Source: Roseospira marina
GTDB taxonomy: Bacteria; Pseudomonadota; Alphaproteobacteria; Rhodospirillales; Rhodospirillaceae
Assembly: GCF_014197855.1 (NCBI RefSeq)
Contig: NZ_JACIGJ010000006.1
Location: forward strand, 124,001-188,000
DNA: 64,000 nucleotides
Reading direction: 5' to 3'
This document shows positions 9,021 through 18,000 of the stretch, piece after piece. The notes below the pieces were generated by a model. That model made no database searches, was not told where the DNA came from, and saw only the letters and a program-made list of their open reading frames with translations. Position numbers and translations under genes: made by a program. Within the stretch, counting starts at the first letter, position 1, and each line of letters begins with the position of its first letter.

Positions 9021-10253
9021 TTAAGCGGCGTCCAGCCCGTAGGCGGTGTGCAGCGCGCGCACGGCCAGCTCGGTGTACTCCTCGGAGATCAGAACGCTGA
9101 TCTTGATTTCCGAGGTCGTGATGACCTGGATGTTGATGCCCCGGTCGGCCAGCGCCTTGAACATGGTCTGGGCGACGCCGGCGTGGCTGCGCATGCCGAC
9201 GCCGATGACCGAGACCTTGACGACCCCGCTGTTGGAGGCGAGGGCCTGATAGCCCAGTTCGTCGCGCCGGTCTTCCAGCAGCTTGACGGCCTTGTCCACG
9301 TCCCCCGTGGGCACGGTAAACGTCAGGTCCGTCGACTTGCCGTCGTCCGACACGTTCTGGACGATCATGTCCACGTTGATGTTGCCCTCGGCCAGCGGGC
9401 CGAAGATGCGCGCCGCCACGCCGGGCAGGTCCGACACCTTGGTCAGGGTGACCTTGGCTTCGTCCCGGCTGTAGGTGATCCCGCTGACAAGTTCCTTTTC
9501 CACGATCTCGTCCTCGCCGCAAACCAGGGTTCCGGGCACGGTCCAGTATTCGGGCCAGCTGTGGCGCACCTGAACCCGCACGCCGTGCTTCATTGCCATT
9601 TCCACCGAGCGCGTCTGAAGCACCTTGGCCCCCTGGGAGGCCATCTCCAGCATCTCCTCATAGGTGACGCGGTTCAGCTTGCGCGCTTTCGGCACGATGC
9701 GCGGATCGGTCGTGTAGACCCCGTCCACGTCGGTGTAGATGTCGCAGCGCTCGGCCCCCAGCGCGGCCGCCAGGGCCACCGCGGAGGTGTCGGAGCCGCC
9801 GCGCCCCAATGTCGTGACGCGGCCGTCGGCATCGCCGATCCCCTGGAAGCCGGCCACCACCGCGACCTGCCCCTGTCCCATCCGCTGGATCAGATCCTCG
9901 GTCTGGATGTCCAGGATGCGGGCGCGGCCGTGCGCCACGTCGGTGCGCACCGGAATCTGCCAGCCCATCCAGGAGCGCGCCTCCACCCCCAGGTCCTGCA
10001 ACGCCATCGCCAGAAGCCCGATGGTCACCTGCTCGCCGGTGGAGACGACCACGTCGTATTCGCGCGCGTCATACAGGGGCGCGACCTCGCGACACAAACC
10101 GACCAGCCGGTTGGTGTCGCCGGACATGGCCGAGACCACCACCGCGACCTCGTTTCCGGACTCCACCTCGTCCGCGACCCGTCGGGCCACGGATTTGATG
10201 CGCTGGATGTCGCCGACCGAGGTGCCGCCGAACTTCATCACAATACGCGCCAT
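9021..10253 (-). CDS. lysC: Aspartokinase
   Basis: Phosphorylates aspartate, the entry to lysine, threonine and methionine synthesis. 410 residues: kinase domain begins with the signature VMKFGGTSVGD, then VVVSAMSGDTNRLVG, GRGGSDTSAVALAAALGA and CDIYTDVDGVYTTDPR; two C-terminal ACT domains follow (ITYSRDEAKVTLTKVSDLPG and VKVSVIGVGMRSHAGVAQTM), the usual lysine/threonine feedback sites. I choose the ATG at 10253, directly before ARIVMKFGG; a farther upstream ATG at 10370 adds 39 residues with no family resemblance. It is divergent from ubiG, the usual neighbour in Rhodospirillales. Confidence 0.96.
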   Translation of the reverse strand: MARIVMKFGGTSVGDIQRIKSVARRVADEVESGNEVAVVVSAMSGDTNRLVGLCREVAPLYDAREYDVVVSTGEQVTIGLLAMALQDLGVEARSWMGWQIPVRTDVAHGRARILDIQTEDLIQRMGQGQVAVVAGFQGIGDADGRVTTLGRGGSDTSAVALAAALGAERCDIYTDVDGVYTTDPRIVPKARKLNRVTYEEMLEMASQGAKVLQTRSVEMAMKHGVRVQVRHSWPEYWTVPGTLVCGEDEIVEKELVSGITYSRDEAKVTLTKVSDLPGVAARIFGPLAEGNINVDMIVQNVSDDGKSTDLTFTVPTGDVDKAVKLLEDRRDELGYQALASNSGVVKVSVIGVGMRSHAGVAQTMFKALADRGINIQVITTSEIKISVLISEEYTELAVRALHTAYGLDAA

Positions 10254-10495
10254 GGCCGGCCTGATCCCTGTCTGTCCGTTCTGCAATGGAGCCCGCGCGG
10301 GCCGGCGGAGCGCCGGGCCCGGCGCCGTTGCGGGCGATCCGGTTGCCGCCGCTCGCGTATCCCTGTACATCGGCCTGTACAGCGGAGCGCGGGTCGGGGC
10401 CGTCGGGCGGCCTCTTCATACCCGCTCCCCCGACCGGAGGCAAGGCCGCCCGCCGCCTCCGCACCGCAGCCCCTTGCCCGGAGACCGCCGCCGCC

Positions 10496-11278
10496 ATGAC
10501 CGACGCCGCCCCCGCCCCCGCCCCCGCTCCGTCCACCTCCGCTCCCGCAAGCTCCGCGGTCGAGGCAGAACTGGCGAAGTTCGCCGCCATGGCCGATACG
10601 TGGTGGGATCCGGAGGGCCTGTTCAAGCCGCTGCATGTCTTCAATCCGACGCGGCTGGCCTATATTCGCGACCATGCCGCCGCGCGGTTCGGCCGCGACG
10701 TCACCGGGCGCCAGCCGTTCGCGGGGCTCCGCCTGCTCGACATCGGGTGTGGCGGCGGCCTGCTGTGCGAGCCCATGGCGCGCCTCGGCTTTGAGGTGAC
10801 CGGCATCGACGCGACCGAGAAGAACACCAAGATCGCCGCCGTGCACGCGGAGTCGAGCGGTGTCGACGTGACCTACCGCTGCGCCACACCCGAAGCGCTG
10901 CTGGGCGAGGGCAAGATGTATGACGTCGTCCTGACCATGGAGGTCGTGGAGCACGTCGCCGACGTCGACGCCTTTCTCGCAAGCTGCGGCGCGCTGGTGA
11001 AGCCGGGCGGCCTGCTGATCGGGGCCACGCTGAACCGGACCGTAAAGGCGCTGGCGCTGGCCAAGTTCGGCGCCGAGTACGTGCTGCGCTGGCTGCCCAA
11101 GGGCACCCACGACTGGAAGAAGTTCGTCAAGCCGTCGGAGTTCGCCGCCGGCCTGCGCGCGGGCGGCCTGACCGTGGACGACCTGTCGGGTATGACCTTC
11201 AACCCGCTGGCCGGCACCTGGTCCATCACGCGCGATCTGGACGTGAACTACCTGGTCGCTGCCCATAAGGCCGCCTGA
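10496..11278 (+). CDS. ubiG: Ubiquinone biosynthesis O-methyltransferase UbiG
   Basis: SAM-dependent methyltransferase of 260 residues that performs both O-methylations in ubiquinone synthesis. The family N-terminus [14 protein letters not shown]-like text is present as [19 protein letters not shown], followed by [15 protein letters not shown] motif I in [19 protein letters not shown], and [11 protein letters not shown] with [15 protein letters not shown]. The ATG at 10496 is chosen because everything upstream in frame is unlike the family; the first 17 residues are an Ala/Pro tract. It is divergent from lysC and convergent with the glycosyltransferase downstream. Confidence 0.95.
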   Translation: MTDAAPAPAPAPSTSAPASSAVEAELAKFAAMADTWWDPEGLFKPLHVFNPTRLAYIRDHAAARFGRDVTGRQPFAGLRLLDIGCGGGLLCEPMARLGFEVTGIDATEKNTKIAAVHAESSGVDVTYRCATPEALLGEGKMYDVVLTMEVVEHVADVDAFLASCGALVKPGGLLIGATLNRTVKALALAKFGAEYVLRWLPKGTHDWKKFVKPSEFAAGLRAGGLTVDDLSGMTFNPLAGTWSITRDLDVNYLVAAHKAA

Positions 11279-11302
11279 TCCGGATCGGCACGCGCCCGAT
11301 GG

Positions 11303-11330
11303 CCCCGATCCGGCCCGTTCGGGATCGGGG
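11303..11330. terminator. Bidirectional terminator candidate
   Basis: Perfect 9-bp inverted repeat CCCCGATCC/GGATCGGGG with a 10-nt loop between the convergent ubiG and glycosyltransferase genes. There is no strong T tract. Confidence 0.5.
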
Positions 11331-11346
11331 TCAGGGTCGCGCGGCG

Positions 11347-12516
11347 TTACCGTCGCGACGTGCCCATGACGTCCGACATGGTCTGGACGATGGGCCCCCA
11401 GGTGAAAGCATCCCACTGAGACTCCGCGCGCTGGCGCAGGTCCCGCAGCGCGGCCGGATCGTGCAGGAACGCGCGCAGGCGCTCCGCGACGCGCGCGCCA
11501 TCAATGGGCAGCGGCTCGGAGACGACGCCGGGATGCGCCCGCAGAGCCTCCGTATGCGGCAGGTCCGACATCCAGCACGGCGTTCCCAGAGTCAGGAACT
11601 CGTACACCGACCCGGGCAGGCCTTCCCACTCCGACAGAAGAACCCCGAGATCCGCCCGGCGCATCCGGGTCAGGAGCGCCCGCCGTCCTTCGCCCGTCAC
11701 AAAGCCGAGCGGCTCGACGAACGCCCGGGCCGGCAGCGCAGACCGGTCCGGGCCGGCGACCACATAGCGTATCCGGCGGCGCTCCGCCTCCGGAAGGCGA
11801 TCGATCGCCTCAATAACCTTGAACACGCCTTTGCGGGCGGCGTCCTTGCCGACGGTCATGAGCGTCAGGGTCTGATCCGAAGCGGGACGCGGCTCTTGGT
11901 GCCCCTCTTGGCGCACCGCCGCAATGTGGTCCGGGCGGATGGTCACACCACGACCAATGACGGCAATCTTATCGCGTGGGACGCCATAATCATCCCGAAG
12001 CGCTGCCGCCACCCCTTCATGATATACGAAGAACCCGGCGGCCTCCTTAAAACTCAAACGCTCGCTCTCAAGCAACCGACGCAGGTGATCGGCACCCTTT
12101 GTGCCGACGACGGCGCCCCAGTACTGACGCAGTGTGGCATCCAGATAAAAGTAAAGCTTTACGCCCTTATCCCGAACAAGCGTCCGCCCCACATCGCCGA
12201 CATTCTGCGCAGAGCTTATCACGAGGCTCCCGTCGGGAACGGACGCCGGCGCATCGCGCAAACACCGGTTATGGTAGGCGTCCGAAAACAGGAACCCGGC
12301 CCGTCCGCCTCGGTTCTCCACGAGATACCGCAGCACCGTGACGGGCATGTAGCGCGTGCGGATGTAGTTCAGCGGCAGAACCCGCGTATCGGGATCCACA
12401 TGGTCGCTCGCCGCAAAAGACGCGAGCAGCGCGGAGGCCCGCCCCGAATGAAAGTGCGGATCGTTGCCCCCGTACACATACACCGTTTTCGGCCTCGGCC
12501 TGGGCCTCGCCTGCAT
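11347..12516 (-). CDS. Glycosyltransferase family 4-like protein
   Basis: About 389 residues. The C-terminal half looks like a GT-B nucleotide-sugar domain: LTLMTVGKDAARKGVFKVIE, RIRYVVAGPDRSALP, LGVLLSEWEGLPGSVYEFLT (the E-x7-E type region) and GTPCWMSDLPHTEALRAHPG. The N-terminal half (KTVYVYGGNDPHFHSGRAS, VKLYFYLDATLRQYWG) is less conserved. The ATG at 12516 has GAGAGGGG upstream; earlier in-frame codons add an Arg-rich stretch. It lies 115 bp downstream of a polysaccharide flippase on the same strand, so a role in capsule or exopolysaccharide assembly is inferred. Codon use is less GC-rich in the middle than in neighbouring housekeeping genes. Confidence 0.75.
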   Translation of the reverse strand: MQARPRPRPKTVYVYGGNDPHFHSGRASALLASFAASDHVDPDTRVLPLNYIRTRYMPVTVLRYLVENRGGRAGFLFSDAYHNRCLRDAPASVPDGSLVISSAQNVGDVGRTLVRDKGVKLYFYLDATLRQYWGAVVGTKGADHLRRLLESERLSFKEAAGFFVYHEGVAAALRDDYGVPRDKIAVIGRGVTIRPDHIAAVRQEGHQEPRPASDQTLTLMTVGKDAARKGVFKVIEAIDRLPEAERRRIRYVVAGPDRSALPARAFVEPLGFVTGEGRRALLTRMRRADLGVLLSEWEGLPGSVYEFLTLGTPCWMSDLPHTEALRAHPGVVSEPLPIDGARVAERLRAFLHDPAALRDLRQRAESQWDAFTWGPIVQTMSDVMGTSRR

Positions 12517-12631
12517 GACCGTGTCATCCCCTCTCGAACGGACCGCCCCAGACCACCGCGATGCCGGGCCGGCCAGGCCCCGGACTGGACCGGCGTGAGC
12601 GCACGGCACCCAGCCCACGGTACCGCACGGA

Positions 12632-13879
12632 TCAACGGCGGGTCATGGATGTTCTGCGCCACACGGCGTACCAGAGGACCATGCAGGTCAGGCCGTAGCT
12701 CAAGACCGTCGCCGTCGCCGCGCCCAAGGGCCCCTGCACCTCGCACAAAAGGACGCTGAGGCCGACGTTGCTGACGGCCCCCACCAGGCCGGAGATCATG
12801 CCCGGCAGGGTCGCACCCTGTGCCACGTTCAGGCGCGACCCGAAGGTGCTGTACACCGTCAGGCCGGTGGACAGCACATACACGGCCAGGATCAGCCCGC
12901 CGGCCGCATAGGCCGGCCCGAAGATCCCCGCCAGCAGGGTGTCGCCCCACAGGGCGCCCACCCCGGAGACGCCCACGGTGCCGACACCGATCAGCACCAG
13001 GACCGCCTTCGTGTCCCCCGCGAGCCGGCCCGCCCGCCATTCCCGGATGATGCGGGGGCAGAGAAACGCGGCGAGGACACCGTAGGCCATATTTCCCGCC
13101 TCCGCGATCCGCGCGGCCGCCGCATAGGCGCTGAGATCGGCGGCGCCAAAGCGCCAGCCCACGTAGATCTGGTCAAAGCGCATATAGATCGCGATACAGA
13201 TCGCCTGGACGAGCAGCGGCGCGGCCTTGACCATCACCGGCCCCACACGCGGGTGGCGAACCGGCGGACAGATGCCCCGTCGCAGGCTCGCCCCCAACAG
13301 CACAGCGGCGAACAGCAGCCATTCCAGCCCCCAGATGGCCGCGTACCAGACGACATCGGCCTGGAGGACGAACGCAAAGGCCGCCACCAGCGCCGCCACC
13401 GCCACGGTGCCGATCCGGATCGGAACATAGGCATCGGGTCGCGAGCGGGCCTGATAGATCGCCCGCAGTGGCTCCGCCGCGGCGCCCAGGACGCGAAGGC
13501 CCGCCAGGGCGTACAGATGAAGCAGCAGGGGCCCCGCCAGGACCCACAGGACGGCCAGCGTCGCCATATACAGGCCGGCCCCCGACCCCAACACCACCAC
13601 GACGCCGGGCCAGTAGAGCCGATTGGAGGCCGAGGGCCGCGAGGCCGCCCGGCCATAGAACAGGCCGGCCAGACCGAGCACGGCCACCGGCGTCTGGACG
13701 CCCGCGATGGCGAGCACCAGGGCAAACGCACCGAACGCCTCCACCGACGCGCCGCGCGCCACAGCGATCATGAGGCAGAGCCCGAACACGGCGGGCAAAC
13801 CCGCGTCGAGGGCGTAGGCCGCCAAGCGCACCAGCGCCGTCGGTGTCACGCGACCGCGGGGAAGTGGGGGGACCGCCAT
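12632..13879 (-). CDS. Oligosaccharide flippase family protein (Wzx-like)
   Basis: 415-residue polytopic inner-membrane protein with about 12 hydrophobic helices, the size and pattern of MATE/MOP-superfamily polysaccharide flippases that move lipid-linked sugar units across the inner membrane. The MRFDQIYVGWRFGAADLSAY segment matches the conserved MR.DQ....-G-...Y.A region of Wzx-like proteins, and repeats around IYQARSRPDAYVPIRIGT and RLNVAQGATLPGMISGLVGA fit the fold. The start has AAGGAAGC directly upstream. It pairs with the glycosyltransferase downstream; a polymerase and further transferases are not in the window, so this looks like part of a dispersed or reduced exopolysaccharide locus. 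Confidence 0.75.
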   Translation of the reverse strand: MAVPPLPRGRVTPTALVRLAAYALDAGLPAVFGLCLMIAVARGASVEAFGAFALVLAIAGVQTPVAVLGLAGLFYGRAASRPSASNRLYWPGVVVVLGSGAGLYMATLAVLWVLAGPLLLHLYALAGLRVLGAAAEPLRAIYQARSRPDAYVPIRIGTVAVAALVAAFAFVLQADVVWYAAIWGLEWLLFAAVLLGASLRRGICPPVRHPRVGPVMVKAAPLLVQAICIAIYMRFDQIYVGWRFGAADLSAYAAAARIAEAGNMAYGVLAAFLCPRIIREWRAGRLAGDTKAVLVLIGVGTVGVSGVGALWGDTLLAGIFGPAYAAGGLILAVYVLSTGLTVYSTFGSRLNVAQGATLPGMISGLVGAVSNVGLSVLLCEVQGPLGAATATVLSYGLTCMVLWYAVWRRTSMTRR

Positions 13880-13885
13880 GCGCTT

Positions 13886-13930
13886 CCTTTTGTATCGCGA
13901 CCCTTTTTATCGGGGCCCTTTGTATCGCGA
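13886..13930. repeat. Three 15-bp direct repeats upstream of the flippase
   Basis: Adjacent units at 13886-13900, 13901-13915 and 13916-13930, with the outer two close to CCCTTTGTATCGCGA and the middle one CCCTTTTTATCGGGG. They begin 6 bp upstream of the flippase start codon and would lie in its 5' leader. Confidence 0.75.
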
Positions 13931-14050
13931 CCGCCGTCCTCGTGGACGCATGGACGATGAACGCGGCGGAACGCGCGTGCACGCCCGGCCCGACTATAAA
14001 CCGAACATCCGCCGACGAAAGACGCCGCGGCCCGCGCCGGTAGCCCCCGC

Positions 14051-14095
14051 TTGGTTAGGACCGGCGGGGTTGGGACCGGCGGGGTTGGGACCGGC
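14051..14095. repeat. Three 15-bp direct repeats
   Basis: Adjacent copies at 14051-14065 (TTGGTTAGGACCGGC), 14066-14080 and 14081-14095 (both GGGGTTGGGACCGGC). Non-coding, 120 bp to the right of the previous repeat cluster and with the same unit length. Confidence 0.85.
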
Positions 14096-14297
14096 ACCGC
14101 GATGGCGCCAAACCGCGGCGCCGGGCGCCCTGTCAAATAGCGGAACACGACCTTAAAGAGAAAACCCATTCGCATTATAAAGAAAAACCCGAGAAGACGC
14201 ACCACTTAACAAAAAATGAAGGTTTTTGCCTTTATAATTTATCAAAATCTTTGCGTGCGGCACGCATTCGACACCCATGATATCTTGGGCTTAAGAC

Positions 14298-17186
14298 ATG
14301 AATGCCTCCTCAGAATCCGCATCGAAGCTTGCACTGTATTCGCGTATTTTTCGCCATCTTTTTGCCGGTAGCTTCATCCTCTCCATCGCCACCTGGGCAG
14401 TCATCTGCTGGGTTATCTATTCCCTGGCCGTCGATCGTCATGAATTGGAGCTCAACCTCGCCGTTTCGTTCGCCGACGAGCACTTGGAACGATCGCTGGA
14501 TGGCCCCATTCTGATTTTGGAGCAAGTCGCGGACCTCGTTCTTCGCTACGGAAGCATTGAGAATATAATAAAAACGCCGCGTGTCTTTGAGAATTACGAC
14601 GGCATGATGGCGTCGCTTCCGCAGGTATCCTCTGGCCTTGTGCTTATCGATTCGGACGGTCGTATGCACTATGCCTCGGGCGATGTTGTCCCGGACGGCC
14701 CTGATTTTTCAGGGCGAGCGTATTTCAAGGCTCATAAATACGAGGGTGTCGACATCTATATCGGGGAAGCGATTTTCTCACGCTTGATAAATGACGAAGT
14801 CTTCACAATATCAAAAGAGATTGTTAATGAGCAGGGCCTCTTCCTCGGCCTCGTCGGCGTTGCTGTCGACAGTCATTACTTTATAGGGACCTTCAATCGG
14901 TCTCTATCGGATATTATTGGGAACATCGCCCTTATCACAAACCGAGGCGACCTTCTTGTCAACAACTACGGGCGATCCTCCATTAGTGTTCATTTTCCGA
15001 AGCCTGCCCCATTTTATGAATTTGTTCCAACAGAAAGCACACGTCAGTACAGCTCGTCTTTTCTAACGGGCGAACAAAGCATTGTACTTTCACGACTAGG
15101 CGACCGCTACGACGTATACTCCATTGCAGCCATACCATATTCCCTGATCTTCAAGGAGGTTTTGCCTTCGTTCGCCATCGCAACGGCCATCCTGATCCTT
15201 GCGCTTATTTTCATCGGGACCACAGAGCGCTTCGTCTCGCGCGGCCTTCAACGTGAAAAAGCCCTCGACGCCGAATCCCGCCAACTGTCGTCGTTCCGCG
15301 AGGCGGTCCTTGAAAACGCCGGCCTGCCGATCATCGTCTGCGACCACGCCGCCGGTATCGTGTTCTTCAATCAGGCTGCGGAACGGCTTCTCGGCTATCC
15401 CGTTGCGGACGTGGTCGGTCGCATGAGCCTGTGGGCCATCCTGACTCTCGATCCGCGCCACTACGACCCGGACAGCCATGCGGCGGCGTCTCGATCGACC
15501 GACGTCCGGGCGGACGACAACGTACCCTCGGACCTGCGCATGCTCAGCGAAAGCCGACGCGCCCTGGAGGGAGTCTACATCCGCAAGGACGGCTCCACCC
15601 TTCCCGTGGTTCTCTCGGTCTCCACGTTGCACCGGGACGAGGGCCGCCCCGGCGGCTATGTGGTGATCGCGCAGGACCGCTCCGGCGAACACAGCGCGGA
15701 ACGGGCGCTGCGGTTCAGCGAACAGCGGCAACGCGCCATCCTGGACAACATCCTCGACGGCATTTTCACCATCAACGTCAGCGGCGTCGTCTCGTCCATG
15801 AACCCCGCCGGGGAACGGATTTTCGGGTACACGCGCGAGGAGGTCCTTGGGCGCAACATCAGCATCCTGATGGACAACACCCACCGCAACAAACACGACG
15901 ACTACATCCGGCGTTACATGCAAACCGGCGAAGAGCGCATCATCGGGCGGGGACGCGAGGTGCCCGCCCGACGCAAGGACGGCACGGTGTTCCCGGTGGA
16001 GCTGTCCGTCTCCCGCGTCGAGTTCGCCGGTCGGGTTATGTTCGTCGGCGTCGTGCGGGATCTGAGCGAAATCAAAAAGGTAGAGCGCCTGAAAGCCGAG
16101 TTTGTATCCATCGTCAGCCATGAGCTGAGGACCCCCCTGACCGCCATGCGCGGATCCCTCAACATGGTCAACAGCGAGATGCTCGGGCCGCTGGATCCCG
16201 ACGTCAAGGAACTGACCGAAATCGCCGAGCAGAGCACCGACCGCCTCATCCGGCTCATCAACGACATCCTCGACGTCGAAAAGATCGGGGCGGGTAAGCT
16301 GCAACTGCACTGCGACCTCGTGTCGATCGAGGAGTCGCTGAAACGCGCCCACAAGGACATCGAACCCTACGCGGCGCAGTATGATGTCGCGGTGATCGTG
16401 GACATGGCGAGCGACGCGACCGTTTGGGCGGATTTCGACCGGCTTCAGCAGATCATCCTCAACCTCGCCTCCAACGCCGTGAAGTTCTCGCCCCGTGGCG
16501 GCACCGTCCGCATGGCGAGCTGGGTCGAGACCCCGGGTTGGATCCGCGTGTCGGTCGAGGACAAGGGACCGGGCATCGCCTTGGAATTCCAGGACCGGAT
16601 TTTCGAAAAGTTCGCGCAGGCGGATTCGTCGGACCGGCGCGCCAAGGGCGGCACGGGTTTGGGCCTGAACATCACCAAGGCCCTGACCGAACAAATGGGC
16701 GGCCACATCGGGTTCGAGAGCGTCCCAGGCGAGGGTGCCACCTTCTACGTCGACTTCCCCCTGCGCGAGGAGCGGCGCGGTCCCACGACGATCCACGCCT
16801 TCCACCTGGAGGACAATGAGGCCATCCGCCTGATCGTGGCCCATATGCTGTCGGAACGCGCCCGCATCACCAGCGCCGGCAGCCTGGAGGAGGGCCTGCG
16901 CCTTGCCGAGCAGCACACCTATGACGTGGCCATCCTCGACCTCGGGCTGCACGACGGCAACGGCCTGGAGCTTGTGAGCGTCCTTCACGACGGCCAGGGC
17001 GGCACCCCGCCGCTCATCATCCTGACCGGCCAGGACGACCTCCCCCCCGACATGCCCCCTACCGCCGCCGTGCTGACGAAGGGCCGGGAAAGCGAACGCG
17101 CCATCGTGGAGCGCATCCGGGATGTGATCGACCGCCTGTTCCCGGAGGCGGCCACTCTGAGCAAGGACACCGCGCATGAGTCGTGA
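14298..17186 (+). CDS. Hybrid sensor histidine kinase (dCache-PAS-PAS-HisKA-HATPase-REC)
   Basis: 962-residue membrane sensor kinase. Helix 1 is at about 23-44 and helix 2 at about 287-309; between them is a periplasmic double-Cache-type domain (SGLVLIDSDGRMHYAS, GRAYFKAH, EIVNEQGLFLGLVGVAVD). Two PAS domains follow (about 332-460 and 478-595, the second with GYTREEVLGRNISILM), then HisKA with His608 in SHELRTPLT, a HATPase domain (LQQIILNLASNAVKFSPRGG, GTGLGLNITKAL) and a C-terminal receiver with Asp881 in AILDLGL. It overlaps the next gene by 11 bp. Codons up to about residue 300 are AT-rich while the rest is strongly GC-rich, suggesting the sensor part has a different origin. The start ATG lacks a strong ribosome binding site. 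Confidence 0.92.
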   Translation: MNASSESASKLALYSRIFRHLFAGSFILSIATWAVICWVIYSLAVDRHELELNLAVSFADEHLERSLDGPILILEQVADLVLRYGSIENIIKTPRVFENYDGMMASLPQVSSGLVLIDSDGRMHYASGDVVPDGPDFSGRAYFKAHKYEGVDIYIGEAIFSRLINDEVFTISKEIVNEQGLFLGLVGVAVDSHYFIGTFNRSLSDIIGNIALITNRGDLLVNNYGRSSISVHFPKPAPFYEFVPTESTRQYSSSFLTGEQSIVLSRLGDRYDVYSIAAIPYSLIFKEVLPSFAIATAILILALIFIGTTERFVSRGLQREKALDAESRQLSSFREAVLENAGLPIIVCDHAAGIVFFNQAAERLLGYPVADVVGRMSLWAILTLDPRHYDPDSHAAASRSTDVRADDNVPSDLRMLSESRRALEGVYIRKDGSTLPVVLSVSTLHRDEGRPGGYVVIAQDRSGEHSAERALRFSEQRQRAILDNILDGIFTINVSGVVSSMNPAGERIFGYTREEVLGRNISILMDNTHRNKHDDYIRRYMQTGEERIIGRGREVPARRKDGTVFPVELSVSRVEFAGRVMFVGVVRDLSEIKKVERLKAEFVSIVSHELRTPLTAMRGSLNMVNSEMLGPLDPDVKELTEIAEQSTDRLIRLINDILDVEKIGAGKLQLHCDLVSIEESLKRAHKDIEPYAAQYDVAVIVDMASDATVWADFDRLQQIILNLASNAVKFSPRGGTVRMASWVETPGWIRVSVEDKGPGIALEFQDRIFEKFAQADSSDRRAKGGTGLGLNITKALTEQMGGHIGFESVPGEGATFYVDFPLREERRGPTTIHAFHLEDNEAIRLIVAHMLSERARITSAGSLEEGLRLAEQHTYDVAILDLGLHDGNGLELVSVLHDGQGGTPPLIILTGQDDLPPDMPPTAAVLTKGRESERAIVERIRDVIDRLFPEAATLSKDTAHES

Positions 17187-17565
17187 ACTGCGTCGCATCC
17201 TCTATGTCGACGATGAGGTTATGCTCCAGAAGGTCGGCCGCATCGCCCTGGAAAAGTTCGGCGGCTTCGAGGTCCATGTGGCCGGCTCCGGCGAGGAGGC
17301 GCTGACCCTGGCACCGGAGTGCGCGCCCGACCTGATCCTTCTCGACGTCATGATGCCGGGGCTCGACGGGCCGGAGACCTTCGCCCGCCTGCGCGCGTTG
17401 CCCGCCACGCGGGAGACGCCCGTGGTCTTCATCACCGCCAAGGCCCAACCCGAGGAGGTCGCGCGCTTCAAGGCTCTCGGCGCCCTGGGCGTGATGACCA
17501 AGCCCTACGAGCCGCGCGAGTTGGGCAATCACCTCCGCGCCCTGTGGTCCGAGGAGTCCCCGTGA
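17176..17565 (+). CDS. Single-domain response regulator (CheY-like receiver)
   Basis: 129 residues, a stand-alone receiver domain with all canonical residues: the acidic pair in ILYVDDEV, phospho-acceptor Asp57 in LILLDVMMPGLDG, the threonine in VVFITAK and the lysine in VMTKPYEP. There is no output domain. It overlaps the hybrid kinase gene at its start and the Hpt gene at its stop (TGATG), so the three are translated as a unit. It probably accepts phosphate from the kinase or the Hpt protein and acts by protein contact, or serves as a phosphate sink. Confidence 0.93.
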   Translation: MSRELRRILYVDDEVMLQKVGRIALEKFGGFEVHVAGSGEEALTLAPECAPDLILLDVMMPGLDGPETFARLRALPATRETPVVFITAKAQPEEVARFKALGALGVMTKPYEPRELGNHLRALWSEESP

Positions 17566-17903
17566 TGGACGACGACGACGATCTTCTGGCGGAGTTCCAG
17601 CGCGAGTTCGCCGACCGCCTGGATCAGGATGGCGCGGCCATCGCGATGTTGCGACACAGTCTTGGTGGCGCGCCCGACCCGGCGGCCCCGGCCTGGGTCG
17701 CACTGGCCTCGATCGCGCACCGCCTGACCGGACGGGGCCAGACCCTGGGGCACGAGACCATCTCGACCGTGGCCCGCCGGGTGGAGACGCTGGCCAACGG
17801 AACCGCGCCGGAAGGACTGGCGGACGCCGCCACGCTCGATCCGGCGGTTCAGACGCTCCTGAACGCCATGGCGGCGGTGTCCGCCGAAATTCGCGGAGCG
17901 TAA
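17565..17903 (+). CDS. Histidine phosphotransfer (Hpt) domain protein
   Basis: 112-residue small helical protein starting MDDDDDLLAEFQREFADRL. The Hpt phospho-site is His52 in SIAHRLTGRGQTLGHE, which matches the family pattern AHxLKGxxxxxG except that Lys is Thr at the third position after His. It would shuttle phosphate between receivers. The ATG overlaps the stop of the receiver gene by one base, completing a kinase-receiver-Hpt set. No DNA-binding regulator follows. Confidence 0.8.
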   Translation: MDDDDDLLAEFQREFADRLDQDGAAIAMLRHSLGGAPDPAAPAWVALASIAHRLTGRGQTLGHETISTVARRVETLANGTAPEGLADAATLDPAVQTLLNAMAAVSAEIRGA

Positions 17904-18000
17904 GATTACGGGGCCTTGGGCCGGGGGTGGGCCGCGCGCTACGCCTCGTCCCCGAGAACCGGGACCGGGATCGAGGCCGGCGGAAGCCGGTACGAGGCGA

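Larger units (their letters stand above)
13880..14297. other. Divergent intergenic region, locally AT-rich
   Basis: 418 bp between the flippase (minus) and the hybrid kinase (plus). The left half holds two clusters of 15-bp-period repeats (listed separately). From about 14130 the base composition drops sharply in GC and continues into the first kilobase of the kinase gene. Promoters for both genes must lie here; I could not fix them. Confidence 0.6.

Noticed and set aside
7710-10499. 929-codon plus-strand open frame across the nitronate monooxygenase and lysC genes
   Set aside because: Low-complexity translation with no recognisable domain; both minus-strand genes have clear family motifs.
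15096-17198. 700-codon minus-strand open frame antisense to the hybrid kinase
   Set aside because: Asp/His/Gly-rich sequence with no domain; the plus strand has complete kinase motifs in the same place.
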